NCBI RefSeq assembly: GCF_021601385.1
Contig: NZ_BQHO01000028.1
Span: 21,470-85,469, forward strand
Direction of reading: 5' to 3'
Source of the DNA: Pseudomonas parasichuanensis
GTDB taxonomy: Bacteria; Pseudomonadota; Gammaproteobacteria; Pseudomonadales; Pseudomonadaceae
Length of the DNA stretch: 64,000 nt
Below, in pieces: positions 1 to 11,527 of this stretch. How positions within the stretch are numbered: position 1 is the first letter of the stretch; every line of letters starts with the position of its first letter. Under the pieces are notes generated by a model that was not told where the DNA came from, did not search any database, and saw only the letters and a list, made by a program, of their open reading frames with translations. The position numbers were made by a program, and so were the translations under genes.

Positions 1-726
1 CTTGGCCGCCTCTGCCGTTGCACTTTGAGTGGGCGTGAACACCATCACTTCCAGTACATGAGAGTGGAACTCACGGCGATACAGAATGAACACTACACCG
101 ACACTCATGACCATGAACAGCCACGGGCTGATGAACCAGCTCAACATGGCCATGCCGAAGTAGTACGAACGCAGCCCGAGGTTGAACTGGTTGGCCGCCA
201 GGGATAGCACCCGCGCCGCTCGTGACGCGAAGGCGTTGCGCTCCTGTTCGCTTACCTGGCGCTCGCCGATCATCGGTGCCGAACCCACCAGCACCGCAGC
301 GAAGTTGTACTGACGCATACACCAGCTGAAGGTGAAGAAGGCGTATACAAACACGGTCGCCAGGCACAGGAGCTTGATTTCCGACATGCCCTGGGAGGTC
401 TGCTGCACCAACGGCAGGTCAGCCAACAGCGACAACGCCCGGTCCGAGGCGCCAAGCACGGTGAGGATGCCGGCGAGGATGATCAGGGTGCTGGAGGCAA
501 AGAACGAGGCATTGCGCTCCAGGTTGCCGATCACGCTGGCATCGGCGATGCGGTTGTCGCGCAGCAGCATGCGGCGCATCCAGTCTTCGCGGTACAGGTG
601 CAGCACGCTGGCCAGGCATGCTGTGTCACGGCCCTTCCACAGGGCGTAACGGGTGTAACCACCCCAGCAGAGGGCAAACCAGCTGATGGCCAGCAGATTG
701 CCAAGGTTGTTTTGGATGAAGGTCAT
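1..726 (-). CDS. DUF599 family membrane protein (3' end outside window)
   Basis: This frame is open from an ATG at 726 to the left edge of the window, 242 codons with no stop, so the C-terminus is missing. The protein starts MTFIQNNLGNLLAISWFALC and has several hydrophobic segments, roughly residues 6-22, 75-95, 118-135 and 195-225. Between the first two lies the stretch WMRRMLLRDNRIADASVIGN, followed by NASFFASS. This layout is that of the DUF599 family, inner-membrane proteins of unknown function common in Pseudomonas. The mid-protein segment with YNF and the later NQFNLGLRSYYF also fit that family. It is followed upstream, in the same direction, by brnQ, but a terminator separates them, so it is probably its own unit. 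No function can be assigned. Confidence 0.85.
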   Translation of the reverse strand, partial: MTFIQNNLGNLLAISWFALCWGGYTRYALWKGRDTACLASVLHLYREDWMRRMLLRDNRIADASVIGNLERNASFFASSTLIILAGILTVLGASDRALSLLADLPLVQQTSQGMSEIKLLCLATVFVYAFFTFSWCMRQYNFAAVLVGSAPMIGERQVSEQERNAFASRAARVLSLAANQFNLGLRSYYFGMAMLSWFISPWLFMVMSVGVVFILYRREFHSHVLEVMVFTPTQSATAEAAK

Positions 727-842
727 GCAGATACCCGCACAGAAAAGAGGTAGACCGGCTTTCGACGCCTGGACTCGGTAAAAGGCACTTGTCCGGAGCT
801 TGGTTTTTGCCGGCGATGAGGCCGGAACAGCAGGACGACAAT

Positions 843-870
843 AAAAAACCCCGCACCTTTCGATGCGGGG
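843..870 (-). terminator. Rho-independent terminator of brnQ
   Basis: Read on the minus strand, a 7-bp stem CCCCGCA / TGCGGGG (849-855 and 864-870, 8-nt loop) is followed by a run of six T. It lies about 70 bases after the brnQ stop. Confidence 0.85.
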
Positions 871-939
871 TCCTCGGTCTGCACCCTTGGTTGGCGCCCT
901 TCGGCTTGTGGCCGGCGCCAGCCCTCAGGCTTCAACGCA

Positions 940-2253
940 TCAGGCCAGCACTTCGCGCGGCTTGCCGAGCATGCGGTCACAGGCCACGGCAACACCGAGG
1001 GTGATCACCGACGGCACCAGCCAGGCCAGGCCCTGCTCGCTCAGCGGCAGGTGGGCCATGGCGTCCGGCAGCATGTGCGCCAGGCTGCTGCCCTTGATCG
1101 CATCGACCATGCCGAACAGCAGCGACACCAGCATCACCGGGGCCAGGATGCGCACCGGCGAATTCCACAGCTCTTTGACGAAGCTCAGGCCCACCACCAC
1201 GATGCACGGCGGGTAGATCGCGGTGAGCACCGGGATCGAGAACATGATCAGCTTGGTCAGGCCAAGGTTGGAGATCAGCAGCGAGAAGCCCGCCAGGATC
1301 ACCACCAGGGCGCGGTACGACAGCGGCAGGATCTGGCTGAAGTACTCGGCGCAGGCGCAGGTCAGGCCAACCGCGGTCACCAGGCAGGCCAGGGCGATCA
1401 GCACGGCGAGGAAGCCGCTGCCCAGCGAACCGAAGGTGTGCTGTACGTAGGCATGCAGAACGGCGGCACCGTTGGTGGCGTCTGCGGCGATGTCATGGCT
1501 GCCCGCGCCCAGGCGGAACAGGCTGACGTACACCAGCGCAAGGCCCACGCCGGCGATCAGGCCGGCGATGATGGCATAGCGGGTGATCAGCTTAGGCGAC
1601 TCCACGCCGCGCGAACGGATGGCGTTGACGATGACGATGCCAAAGACCAGCGCGCCGAGGGTGTCCATGGTCAGGTAGCCGTTGATGAAACCCTGGGAGA
1701 ACGGCGCGGCAACGTATTGCGGCTGCGCTTCACCGATGGTGCCTGCCGGCAGCATGAACGCGGCAATGCCGAGGGCGGCCAGGGCGATGATCTTCAGCGG
1801 GGCGAGGAAGCGGCCGACAGTATCGAGCAGTTTGCCCGGATACATCGACACGGCCAGCACCACGAGGAAATACACCAGGCTGTAGATGAACAGCGCCAGC
1901 GGGCTTTCACCGGTCAGCGGGGCCACGCCCACCTCGAACGAGACGGTCGCGGTGCGCGGGGTGGCGAACAGCGGGCCGACCGAGAGGTAGCACACGGCCG
2001 CCAGCAGGCCGCCGAAGAACTTGCCGATCGGGCTGCTCAGGGCGTCCATGCCGCCACCGACCTTGGCCAGGGCGACCACGGTGATGACCGGCAGGCCAAC
2101 CGCGGTAACGAGGAAGCCCAATGCCGCCATCCACACGTGTGGACCGGACTGCAAGCCAACGATAGGCGGGAAGATGATATTGCCGGCGCCAACAAAAAGC
2201 GCAAACGTCATAAAGCCAAGTGCCAGGATATCCTGGCCTTTTAACACTTTCAT
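940..2253 (-). CDS. brnQ: Branched-chain amino acid transport system II carrier protein
   Basis: This 437-residue inner-membrane protein is a BrnQ-type symporter for leucine, isoleucine and valine (LIVCS family). The N-terminus [20 protein letters not shown] followed by [10 protein letters not shown] is the conserved first helix and loop of the family, and about twelve hydrophobic segments follow across the whole length, which is the usual size. It stands alone between two terminators. The upstream region (2254-2420) carries two perfect inverted repeats, described separately, that could be operators or leader hairpins. The Shine-Dalgarno is weak, but the start is fixed by the family N-terminus. 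Confidence 0.93.
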   Translation of the reverse strand: MKVLKGQDILALGFMTFALFVGAGNIIFPPIVGLQSGPHVWMAALGFLVTAVGLPVITVVALAKVGGGMDALSSPIGKFFGGLLAAVCYLSVGPLFATPRTATVSFEVGVAPLTGESPLALFIYSLVYFLVVLAVSMYPGKLLDTVGRFLAPLKIIALAALGIAAFMLPAGTIGEAQPQYVAAPFSQGFINGYLTMDTLGALVFGIVIVNAIRSRGVESPKLITRYAIIAGLIAGVGLALVYVSLFRLGAGSHDIAADATNGAAVLHAYVQHTFGSLGSGFLAVLIALACLVTAVGLTCACAEYFSQILPLSYRALVVILAGFSLLISNLGLTKLIMFSIPVLTAIYPPCIVVVGLSFVKELWNSPVRILAPVMLVSLLFGMVDAIKGSSLAHMLPDAMAHLPLSEQGLAWLVPSVITLGVAVACDRMLGKPREVLA

Positions 2254-2295
2254 TTAAGGTAGTACCACACTGCTGAAATCGGGGTTCGTGAGGGA

Positions 2296-2318
2296 ATTTC
2301 CCCATGAATGAGGGAAAT
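2296..2318. promoter_or_regulatory. Inverted repeat upstream of brnQ
   Basis: ATTTCCC-N9-GGGAAAT is a perfect 7-bp inverted repeat starting about 43 bases before the brnQ ATG. It could be an operator or a hairpin in the leader RNA. No regulator is recognised. Confidence 0.35.
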
Positions 2319-2395
2319 GTTGCCCGGCTTGATGAGCCAGACCCGTTTAGCGTGTCGTTCCCTTTTGGGGCACGGGCACAGAGTGAACGCGTAGA

Positions 2396-2415
2396 TTAAC
2401 CGTTTTACCGGTTAA
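2396..2415. promoter_or_regulatory. 20-bp palindrome upstream of brnQ
   Basis: TTAACCG-N6-CGGTTAA is a perfect inverted repeat of operator-like size, about 145 bases before the brnQ start. The remainder of 2416-2567 shows no gene or other signal. Confidence 0.35.
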
Positions 2416-2567
2416 ACGCACTGTGACGGTACTGCTTGTCCGATGTGCGTATGTGTTTGTCGTCTGGATGACCGTGTTCGGCGACAATTTATTGCGGATC
2501 CGGACGGATGTCTGGTTGAAAATTCTGATAAGGATGATCGATTTTCCATCATCGCCCGTGCCTAGCA

Positions 2568-2609
2568 CTTCGCGGGTAAATCGCAGCGACGAACCGCCGC
2601 TCCCACAGG
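2568..2609 (+). repeat. Single REP element, diverged
   Basis: This copy begins TTCGCGGGTAAATCGCAGCG and ends GCCGCTCCCACAGG. It resembles the REP family found as pairs at 42834, 59837 and 63873, with an altered inner palindrome like the right half of the 59837 pair. Confidence 0.7.
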
Positions 2610-2661
2610 ACCTGCTCCGCCCCTGCCGGCGTTAAGGGCCTGTGGGAAGCTCCACAACGAC

Positions 2662-2685
2662 AAAGGCCACCCGAAGGTGGCCTTT
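2662..2685 (-). terminator. Terminator after sucD
   Basis: A 10-bp stem, AAAGGCCACC / GGTGGCCTTT with a four-base loop, lies 27 bases after the sucD stop. The T-run is supplied by the stem itself and the following bases are only weakly T-rich. It ends the long sdh-suc cluster. Confidence 0.75.
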
Positions 2686-2712
2686 GTGCGCGTGGGGGGT
2701 ACTACGTGTTAC

Positions 2713-3597
2713 TTACTTCTTGGCTTCCCAGCCAGTCAGCTCGGCCAGGGCCTTGCCGATGTCAGCCAGGGAACGCACGGTCTTCACACCAGCGTCCTGC
2801 AGGGCGGCGAACTTCTCGTCCGCAGTGCCCTTGCCGCCGGAAATGATGGCGCCAGCGTGGCCCATGCGCTTGCCCGCAGGAGCGGTCACACCAGCGATGT
2901 AGGAAACCACTGGCTTGGTCACGTGGGCCTTGATGTAGGCCGCGGCTTCTTCTTCAGCCGAACCGCCGATCTCACCGATCATGACGATCGCTTCGGTCTT
3001 CGGGTCTTCCTGGAACAGCTTCAGGATGTCGATGAAGTTGGAGCCTGGGATCGGGTCACCGCCGATGCCGACGCAGGTCGACTGGCCGAAGCCGGCGTCG
3101 GTGGTCTGCTTGACGGCTTCGTAGGTCAGGGTGCCGGAACGCGACACGATACCGACCTTGCCTGGCAGGTGGATGTGGCCTGGCATGATGCCGATCTTGC
3201 ACTCGCCCGGGGTGATGACACCTGGGCAGTTAGGGCCGATCAGGGTAACGCCCAGCTCGTCGCACTTGACCTTGGCGTCCAGCATGTCGAGGGTAGGAAT
3301 ACCCTCGGTGATGCAGACGATCAGCTTGATGCCACCGAAGGCAGCTTCCAGGATCGAGTCTTTGCAGAACGGAGCCGGAACGTAGATCACCGAAGCGTCA
3401 GCGCCGGTCGCTTGCACAGCTTCCTTGACGGTGTTGAACACCGGCAGGCCCAGGTGGGTGGTGCCACCCTTGCCTGGGGTGACGCCGCCGACCATCTTGG
3501 TGCCGTAGGCGATGGCTTGTTCGGAGTGGAAAGTACCCTGCGAGCCGGTGAAGCCCTGGCAGATGACTTTGGTGTCTTTATTGATCAGGACGCTCAT
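2713..3597 (-). CDS. sucD: Succinyl-CoA synthetase, alpha subunit
   Basis: This 294-residue protein is the ADP-forming succinate-CoA ligase alpha subunit. With SucC it converts succinyl-CoA to succinate while forming ATP. The N-terminal CoA-binding Rossmann part contains [17 protein letters not shown] (around residues 12-28). The phosphohistidine loop is the [14 protein letters not shown] segment near residues 245-260. Length matches the family. The ATG shares one base with the sucC stop (TAATG), so translation is coupled, as expected for an equimolar heterotetramer. It is the last gene of the sdhCDAB-sucAB-lpdG-sucCD cluster. Confidence 0.98.
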   Translation of the reverse strand: MSVLINKDTKVICQGFTGSQGTFHSEQAIAYGTKMVGGVTPGKGGTTHLGLPVFNTVKEAVQATGADASVIYVPAPFCKDSILEAAFGGIKLIVCITEGIPTLDMLDAKVKCDELGVTLIGPNCPGVITPGECKIGIMPGHIHLPGKVGIVSRSGTLTYEAVKQTTDAGFGQSTCVGIGGDPIPGSNFIDILKLFQEDPKTEAIVMIGEIGGSAEEEAAAYIKAHVTKPVVSYIAGVTAPAGKRMGHAGAIISGGKGTADEKFAALQDAGVKTVRSLADIGKALAELTGWEAKK

Positions 3598-4763
3598 TAC
3601 TTGCCCTCCGCAGCTTTTACAACTTGTTGAGCAGCGTCGGTCAGGCTGGTTGCCGCAATGATGTTCAAACCGCTTTCTGCCAGTACTTTAGCGCCCAGTT
3701 CGGCGTTGTTGCCTTCGAGGCGAACGACGACCGGAACTTTAACGCCGACTTCTTTCACTGCACCGATGATGCCTTCGGCAATCATGTCGCAGCGAACGAT
3801 GCCGCCGAAGATGTTGACCAGAACGGCCGCGACATTGCTGTCGGACAGAATGATCTTGAACGCTTCGGTAACGCGCTCTTTGGTGGCGCCGCCGCCAACG
3901 TCGAGGAAGTTGGCGGGTTTGCCGCCGTGCAGGTTGACGATGTCCATGGTACCCATGGCCAGGCCGGCACCGTTGACCATGCAGCCGATGTTGCCTTCCA
4001 GCGCGACGTAGTTCAGCTCGAAGCTGGCTGCGTGGGCTTCACGAGGATCGTCCTGGGACGGGTCGTGGAAGGTTTTCAGCTTAGGCTGACGGTACATGGC
4101 GTTTGCGTCGATGTTGATCTTCGCATCCAGGCAGTGCAGGTCGCCGTCGGCCTTGATGACCAGCGGGTTGACTTCCAGCAGGGCCAGGTCGTGCTCTTTG
4201 AACAGCTTGGCCAGGCCTACGAAAATCTTGGCGAACTGTGCAACTTGCTTGCCTTCCAGACCCAGCTGGAATGCCAGTTCACGACCCTGGAACGGCTGAG
4301 CGCCGACCAGCGGATCGATAGTCGCCTTGATGATCTTCTCAGGAGTGTCGTGAGCGACCTTCTCGATGTCCACGCCACCTTCGGTGGAAGCCATGAACAC
4401 GATGCGGCGGCTCGAGCGATCGACTACAGCGCCCAGGTACAGCTCTTTGGCGATGTCAGTGCAGGATTCGACCAGGATCTTGGTCACTGGCTGACCATTG
4501 GCGTCGGTCTGGTAGGTCACCAGACGCTTGCCCAGCCACTGGGCAGCGAACGCCTTGGCGTCTTCCTTGCTGCGAACCAGCTTGACGCCGCCCGCTTTAC
4601 CGCGACCACCCGCGTGAACCTGGGCTTTAACAACCCACTCGGAACCGCCGATCTTGTCGCAGGCTTCTGCTGCAGCTTCAGGGGTGTCGACTGCGAAACC
4701 CTTGGAAACTGGCAGGCCGTATTCAGCGAACAGCTGCTTACCCTGATACTCGTGAAGATTCAT
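3597..4763 (-). CDS. sucC: Succinyl-CoA synthetase, beta subunit
   Basis: This 388-residue protein is the nucleotide- and succinate-binding subunit of succinyl-CoA synthetase. It has an N-terminal ATP-grasp domain starting [20 protein letters not shown], the segment [14 protein letters not shown] that contacts nucleotide, and a C-terminal ligase domain with [16 protein letters not shown]. The size is normal for the family. It lies about 170 bases downstream of lpdG, across a region with two RNA hairpins, and overlaps sucD by one base. Confidence 0.98.
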   Translation of the reverse strand: MNLHEYQGKQLFAEYGLPVSKGFAVDTPEAAAEACDKIGGSEWVVKAQVHAGGRGKAGGVKLVRSKEDAKAFAAQWLGKRLVTYQTDANGQPVTKILVESCTDIAKELYLGAVVDRSSRRIVFMASTEGGVDIEKVAHDTPEKIIKATIDPLVGAQPFQGRELAFQLGLEGKQVAQFAKIFVGLAKLFKEHDLALLEVNPLVIKADGDLHCLDAKINIDANAMYRQPKLKTFHDPSQDDPREAHAASFELNYVALEGNIGCMVNGAGLAMGTMDIVNLHGGKPANFLDVGGGATKERVTEAFKIILSDSNVAAVLVNIFGGIVRCDMIAEGIIGAVKEVGVKVPVVVRLEGNNAELGAKVLAESGLNIIAATSLTDAAQQVVKAAEGK

Positions 4764-4886
4764 GCTTTTTACCGTCTTCGTTAGGTACTGCGCTTCGGCG
4801 CTGCGCCATTACTGGCGCCGCACCACCTGTGACCGTTGACCCCGGGTTTTCCCGTGTGATCCGGTCCGGCGGACGTTCCGCGGTGA

Positions 4887-4925
4887 GTCTTGCACGCAAG
4901 ACCCACGACGGGCAGCCCGCCGTGG
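4887..4925 (-). other. Tandem RNA hairpins between lpdG and sucC
   Basis: Two neighbouring inverted repeats lie in the 172-base lpdG-sucC gap: GTCTTG-N4-CAAGAC (4887-4902) and an 11-bp arm with one mismatch (4903-4913 with 4915-4925). Neither is followed by a T-run on the transcribed strand, so processing or mRNA stabilisation is more likely than termination. Confidence 0.45.
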
Positions 4926-4935
4926 TTTCTTATAA

Positions 4936-6465
<1,530 letters not shown>

Positions 6466-6468
6466 CGA

Positions 6469-7692
6469 TTAGATGTCCAGCAGCAGGCGAGACGGATCTT
6501 CCAGCAGGTTCTTGATGGTCACCAGGAAGGTTACCGCTTCCTTGCCGTCGATCAGGCGGTGATCGTAGGACAGCGCCAGGTACATCATCGGGCGGATTAC
6601 CACCTGGCCGTTGATGGCCATCGGACGCTGGATGATGTTGTGCATGCCGAGAATGGCAGCCTGCGGCGGGTTGACGATCGGGGTCGACATCATCGAGCCG
6701 AAGGTACCACCGTTGGTGATGGTGAAGGTACCGCCGGTCATCTCTTCGATCGACAGTTTGCCGTCACGGGCTTTCTTGCCGAAAGTGGCGATGCCGTTCT
6801 CGATTTCTGCCAGGCTCATCGACTCGGCGTTACGCAGAACCGGAACCACCAGGCCGCGGTCGCTGGAGACGGCAACGCCGACGTCAGCAAAACCGTGGTA
6901 GACGATGTCGTTGCCGTCGATCGAGGCGTTGACTGCCGGGAAACGCTTCAGCGCTTCGGTGGCTGCCTTGACGAAGAACGACATGAAGCCCAGGCGTACG
7001 CCGTTGTGGGTCTTCTCGAACAGGTCCTTGTACTTCGAACGCAGGGCCATGACTTCGGTCATGTCGACTTCGTTGAAGGTGGTCAGCATGGCCATGTTCG
7101 ACTGGGCTTCGACCAGGCGCTCGGCGATCTTGGCGCGCAGGCGGGTCATCGGCACGCGCTTCTCGGTGCGGTCGCCAGCGGCAACCACCACAGCGGCGGC
7201 AGCGGCAGCAGGCTTGGCAGCCGGAGCGGCGGCAGGCGCCGACTTCTTGTTGGCAACGGCTGCAACCACGTCTTCCTTGGTGACGCGACCGCCTTTGCCG
7301 GTGCCGGCAACGGTAGCCAGGTCGATGCCGTTCTCTTCAGCCAGCTTGCGCGCGGCTGGAGCGGCAACCGGGTCGTCTTCACCAGCGTCGGCGGCAGCGG
7401 CGGCCGGGGCAGCGGCCGGGGCAGCGGCGGCGGCAGGCGCAGCGGCAGCAGCGCCGCCTTCAACGATCGAACCCAGCACTTCGTCGGACAGGACGGTGTC
7501 GCCCTCGCCCTTGACGATGGCGCCCAGCACGCCGTCGGCGGTGGCCAGCACTTCCAGGACGACCTTGTCGGTCTCGATGTCGACGATCAGCTCGTCACGC
7601 TTGACGGCGTCGCCCGGCTGCTTGTGCCAGGTGGCAACGGTGCCATCGGCAACCGATTCCGGGAAGGTTGGGGCTTTGATCTCGATAGCCAT
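6469..7692 (-). CDS. sucB: Dihydrolipoyl succinyltransferase (E2) of 2-oxoglutarate dehydrogenase
   Basis: This 407-residue core enzyme transfers succinyl groups from SucA to CoA through a lipoyl arm. Residues 1-77 form the lipoyl domain, with the lipoylated lysine in ETDKVVLEV. An Ala/Pro-rich linker (about 80-105) leads to the E3-binding domain around [21 protein letters not shown] second Ala-rich linker follows. The catalytic domain ends with [14 protein letters not shown], holding the acyltransferase HxxxDG motif. Only one lipoyl domain is present, which is normal for the 2-oxoglutarate type. It lies 42 bases after sucA. Confidence 0.98.
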
Positions 7693-7734
7693 TATCTGTG
7701 TTTCCTTAAATTCGGTTTCAGGTGCGCGAAGGCG

Positions 7735-10566
7735 TTAGACAGTGAAGGCGTCTTGCAGCAGTTTTTCCTGCTGTTCGGCGTGCTTCGAAGCGTAACCACA
7801 GGCTGGCGCGGCAGAAGCGTCGCGGCCGGCGTATTCCAGGACCAGTGCCTTGTTGTGGCGGCCCAGGATACGGCGCATGTGGTGCTGGCTGCTGTACCAG
7901 GCGCCCTGGTTCATCGGCTCTTCCTGACACCACACTGCATGCTTGAGGTTGGTGTAAGGCGCGAGGATTTCGATCAGGTCGTCCTCAGGGAACGGATACA
8001 GCTGCTCGATACGCACGATGGCGATGTCTTCGCGGCCTTCGGCACGGCGTTTTTCCAGCAGGTCGTAGTAAACCTTGCCGCTGCACAGGATCAGGCGTTC
8101 GACCTTGGCCGGATCGAGGGTGTCGATTTCCGGGATCACGGTCTGGAACGAGCCTTCTGCCAGGTCTTCCAGGGTCGAGATGGCCAGCTTGTGGCGCAGC
8201 AGCGACTTCGGCGTCAGGACGATCAGCGGCTTGCGCAGCGGACGGATGACCTGGCGACGCAGCAGGTGGTAGATCTGTGCCGGGGTGGTCGGTACGCAGA
8301 CCTGGATGTTGTGCTCGGCGCACAGCTGCAGGTAACGCTCCAGACGCGCGGAGGAGTGCTCCGGGCCCTGCCCTTCATAACCGTGTGGCAGCAGCATGGT
8401 CAGACCGCACAGGCGGCCCCACTTGTGCTCGCCGCTGGTGATGAACTGGTCGATCACCACTTGCGCACCGTTGGCGAAGTCGCCGAACTGGGCTTCCCAG
8501 ATCACCAGCGCGTTCGGCGTGGTGGTGGAGTAGCCGTATTCGAAAGCCAGTACCGCTTCTTCCGAGAGGAAGGAGTCGTACAGTTCGAACTTCGGCTGGC
8601 CCGGGAACAGGTTCTGCAGCGGTACGTAGGTGCTGGCGTCCTTCTGGTTGTGCAGCACCGCGTGACGGTGCGAGAAGGTGCCACGGCCGATGTCCTGGCC
8701 GGTCATGCGGATCGGGTGACCTTCGAACTGCAGGGTGGCGTAGGCCATGGTCTCTGCGTAACCCCAGTTGATCGGCAAGCCACCGGCCTGCATCTTCTGA
8801 CGGTCTTCGTAGATCTTCGACACCTGACGCTGGACGACGAAGCCTTCCGGCAGCTCGAGCAGCTTGGCCGACAGGTCCTGCAGGGTCTTGAGGTCGAAAC
8901 GGGTGTCGTGACGCGCGGTCCACGCATGGCCCAGGTACGGGCGCCAGTCGACGAACAGCTCGCGGTTCGGCTCCTTGACCAGGCTCTTGACCACGTGCAG
9001 GCCGTTGTCCAGCGCGTTGCGGTATTCGTCGATCTTGGCCTGAGCACGCTCGGCGTCGATACGGCCGGCGCTGATCAGCTGATCGGCATACAGCTCGCGG
9101 GTGGTGCGCTGCTTGGTGATCTGCTGGTACATCAAAGGCTGGGTGCCGTTCGGCTCGTCAGCCTCGTTGTGGCCGCGACGACGGTAGCAGACCAGGTCGA
9201 TGACCACGTCACGCTTGAACTGCATGCGGTAATCGATGGCCAGTTGCGTGACGAACAGCACGGCTTCCGGATCATCACCGTTCACGTGCAGGATCGGCGC
9301 CTGGATCATCTTGGCGACGTCGGTGCAGTACTCGGTGGAACGCGAGTCCAGCGGGTTGCTGATCGTGAAACCAACCTGGTTGTTGATCACGATGTGCACG
9401 GTACCGCCGGTCTTGAAACCGCGGGTCTGCGACATCTGGAAGGTTTCCAGCACCACGCCTTGGCCGGCGAATGCGGCGTCACCGTGGATCGAGATCGGCA
9501 GTACCTTGTCACCGACCGTGTCGTTGCGACGGTCCTGACGGGCACGCACCGAACCCTCCACCACTGGCGAGACGATTTCCAGGTGGGAAGGGTTGAACGC
9601 CATGGCCAGGTGAACTTCGCCACCCGGGGTCATCACGTTGGAGGAGAAGCCCTGGTGATACTTCACGTCACCGGAGCCCAGCTCGTTCATCTTCTTGCCT
9701 TCGAACTCGTCGAACAGCTCGCGCGGGTTCTTGCCGAAGGTGTTGACGAGCACGTTCAGGCGGCCACGGTGGGCCATGCCGATCACGACTTCCTTGGTGC
9801 CGTACGAGCCGGAACGCTGGATCATCTCGTCGAGCATCGGGATCAGGCTTTCGCCGCCTTCCAGGCCGAAGCGCTTGGTGCCTGGGTACTTGGTGCCCAG
9901 GTACTTCTCCAGGCCCTCACCGGCCGTGACGCGCTCGAGCAGGTGTGCCTGCACGTCGGCGGAGAATTCAGGACGGCCACGTACGCTTTCCAGACGCTGC
10001 TGGAACCAGCTGCGCTGCTCGGAATCGACGATGTGGGTGAACTCGGCGCCAATGGTGCGACAATATGTCTTCTGCAGCGCTTCGAAGATTTCGCGTAGGC
10101 TCGCTTCCTCTTTGCCGAAGAACAGGTCACCGGCACGGAAGGTCGTATCAAGATCGGCATTGGTCAAGCCGTAGTGATTGATCGACAGGTCTACGGGCGC
10201 AGGACGCTGCCACAACCCCAACGGGTCGAGCTTGGCAGCCTGATGGCCGCGCATACGATAGGCCTGGATCAGTCGCAGTACTTCAACCTGCTTCTTCTCG
10301 TGTTCTGAGCTCACGCTCCCGGCGGAAACCGGTTGGGCGCGGCGCTGGTTCTTTGCCAGCAATACGAAATGATCGCGGATCGTCGAGTGCGATACATCGG
10401 TAGCGGTGCTGCCGTCGGCGGGCAACTTCTGGAAGTAAGTGCGCCACTCTTCTGGCACAGCGTTAGGGTCGTGCAGGTAGAGCTCATAAAGCTCTTCCAC
10501 ATATGCAGCGTTACCACCTGAAAGGTGGGCGCTATCCCACATGCGCTGCATCACGCTTTCTTGCAT
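7735..10566 (-). CDS. sucA: 2-oxoglutarate dehydrogenase E1 component
   Basis: This 943-residue thiamine diphosphate enzyme decarboxylates 2-oxoglutarate and succinylates the SucB lipoyl group, the rate-setting entry to the complex. The N-terminal targeting segment has the usual DSAHLSGGNAAYVEELYELYL. The ThDP-binding region has HGDAAFAGQGVV followed by GGTVHIVINNQVGFT. The C-terminal half shows the transketolase-like pyrimidine domain with FGDFANGAQVVIDQF. The length is typical. A 245-base gap separates it from sdhB; the gap holds a hairpin but no gene. Confidence 0.98.
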   Translation of the reverse strand: MQESVMQRMWDSAHLSGGNAAYVEELYELYLHDPNAVPEEWRTYFQKLPADGSTATDVSHSTIRDHFVLLAKNQRRAQPVSAGSVSSEHEKKQVEVLRLIQAYRMRGHQAAKLDPLGLWQRPAPVDLSINHYGLTNADLDTTFRAGDLFFGKEEASLREIFEALQKTYCRTIGAEFTHIVDSEQRSWFQQRLESVRGRPEFSADVQAHLLERVTAGEGLEKYLGTKYPGTKRFGLEGGESLIPMLDEMIQRSGSYGTKEVVIGMAHRGRLNVLVNTFGKNPRELFDEFEGKKMNELGSGDVKYHQGFSSNVMTPGGEVHLAMAFNPSHLEIVSPVVEGSVRARQDRRNDTVGDKVLPISIHGDAAFAGQGVVLETFQMSQTRGFKTGGTVHIVINNQVGFTISNPLDSRSTEYCTDVAKMIQAPILHVNGDDPEAVLFVTQLAIDYRMQFKRDVVIDLVCYRRRGHNEADEPNGTQPLMYQQITKQRTTRELYADQLISAGRIDAERAQAKIDEYRNALDNGLHVVKSLVKEPNRELFVDWRPYLGHAWTARHDTRFDLKTLQDLSAKLLELPEGFVVQRQVSKIYEDRQKMQAGGLPINWGYAETMAYATLQFEGHPIRMTGQDIGRGTFSHRHAVLHNQKDASTYVPLQNLFPGQPKFELYDSFLSEEAVLAFEYGYSTTTPNALVIWEAQFGDFANGAQVVIDQFITSGEHKWGRLCGLTMLLPHGYEGQGPEHSSARLERYLQLCAEHNIQVCVPTTPAQIYHLLRRQVIRPLRKPLIVLTPKSLLRHKLAISTLEDLAEGSFQTVIPEIDTLDPAKVERLILCSGKVYYDLLEKRRAEGREDIAIVRIEQLYPFPEDDLIEILAPYTNLKHAVWCQEEPMNQGAWYSSQHHMRRILGRHNKALVLEYAGRDASAAPACGYASKHAEQQEKLLQDAFTV

Positions 10567-10760
10567 GCTTGGTCACCCTCGGTTAGGGGACTGATCGGCG
10601 AGAGCCGCAGCAACCTGGAAAAGTCCGAACACAGCGACTGGACCACGCCACTTGGATCTTGCTGATTTTCCGGGTACCAGCCCGGAAAGCCCCTGCTGGT
10701 CTCATATCTTCATAGGTAATGGGCGTGGGCTTTGTGGGCCCTTGCCCGAGTTTTACCTCA

Positions 10761-10781
10761 GTGCGGGCTCACCACCCGCAC
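10761..10781 (-). other. Hairpin in the sdhB-sucA gap
   Basis: GTGCGGG and CCCGCAC form a 7-bp stem with a 7-base loop, about 30 bases after the sdhB stop. There is no T-run, so at most it is a processing site or weak attenuator separating sdhCDAB from sucAB. I see no gene in 10567-10811. Confidence 0.4.
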
Positions 10782-10811
10782 CTCGGCTTACTGCTGGTAC
10801 AACGCTTTGAA

Positions 10812-11516
10812 TCAGGTGCCGCTTTGCAGCAGCATGTTACGTACGTGGCCGATTGCCTTGGTTGGGTTCAGACCCTTGGGGCAAACGTTCACGCAGTTCA
10901 TGATCCCGCGGCAGCGGAATACGCTGAACGGGTCATCCAGGGACGCCAGGCGCTCCTGAGTCTTGGTGTCGCGGCTGTCGGCCAGGAAACGATAGGCCTG
11001 CAGCAGTGCGGCGGGGCCCAGGAACTTGTCCGGGTTCCACCAGAACGATGGGCAGGAGGTCGAGCAGCAGGCGCACAGGATGCACTCGTACAGACCGTCC
11101 AGCTTGTCACGCTCTTCCGGCGTCTGCAGACGCTCGATGGCCGGAGCCGGGGTATCGTTCTGCAGGAATGGCTTCACCTTCTCGTACTGCTTGTAGAAGA
11201 TGCTCATATCGACCACCAGGTCACGAATGACCGGCAGGCCAGGCAGCGGACGCAGTACCAGCTTGTTGCCCTTGACCACGCCCGACAGCGGGGTGATGCA
11301 GGCCAGGCCGTTCTTGCCGTTCATGTTCATGCCATCGGAACCGCACACGCCTTCACGGCAGGAGCGACGGTACGAGAAGCCCTCGTCCTTTTCCTTGATC
11401 AGTGCCAGCACGTCCAGAACCATCAGGTCCTTGCCGCCGGTATCGACGTCGAACGACTCCATCTTGGGCGCCGAGTCGGTGTCGGGGTTGTAGCGGTAAA
11501 CTTCGACTTTCAACAT
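10812..11516 (-). CDS. sdhB: Succinate dehydrogenase iron-sulfur subunit
   Basis: This 234-residue subunit carries electrons from SdhA FAD to ubiquinone. The N-terminal [2Fe-2S] ligands are in SCREGVCGSDGMNMNG near residues 55-70 and the following cysteine. The [4Fe-4S] site is CILCACCSTSCPSFWW, and the [3Fe-4S] site is CRGIMNCVNVCPKGLNP. All expected cysteines are present. The ATG at 11516 gives the usual start MLKVEVYRYNPD; a GGTGG lies a few bases upstream. It follows sdhA by 11 bases. Confidence 0.97.
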   Translation of the reverse strand: MLKVEVYRYNPDTDSAPKMESFDVDTGGKDLMVLDVLALIKEKDEGFSYRRSCREGVCGSDGMNMNGKNGLACITPLSGVVKGNKLVLRPLPGLPVIRDLVVDMSIFYKQYEKVKPFLQNDTPAPAIERLQTPEERDKLDGLYECILCACCSTSCPSFWWNPDKFLGPAALLQAYRFLADSRDTKTQERLASLDDPFSVFRCRGIMNCVNVCPKGLNPTKAIGHVRNMLLQSGT

Positions 11517-11527
11517 AGCAGCCACCC

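Noticed and set aside
2574-2596. TAAAT within the REP element near 2577 as an IS box
   Set aside because: No CGT at the right distance, and the bases belong to the REP consensus.
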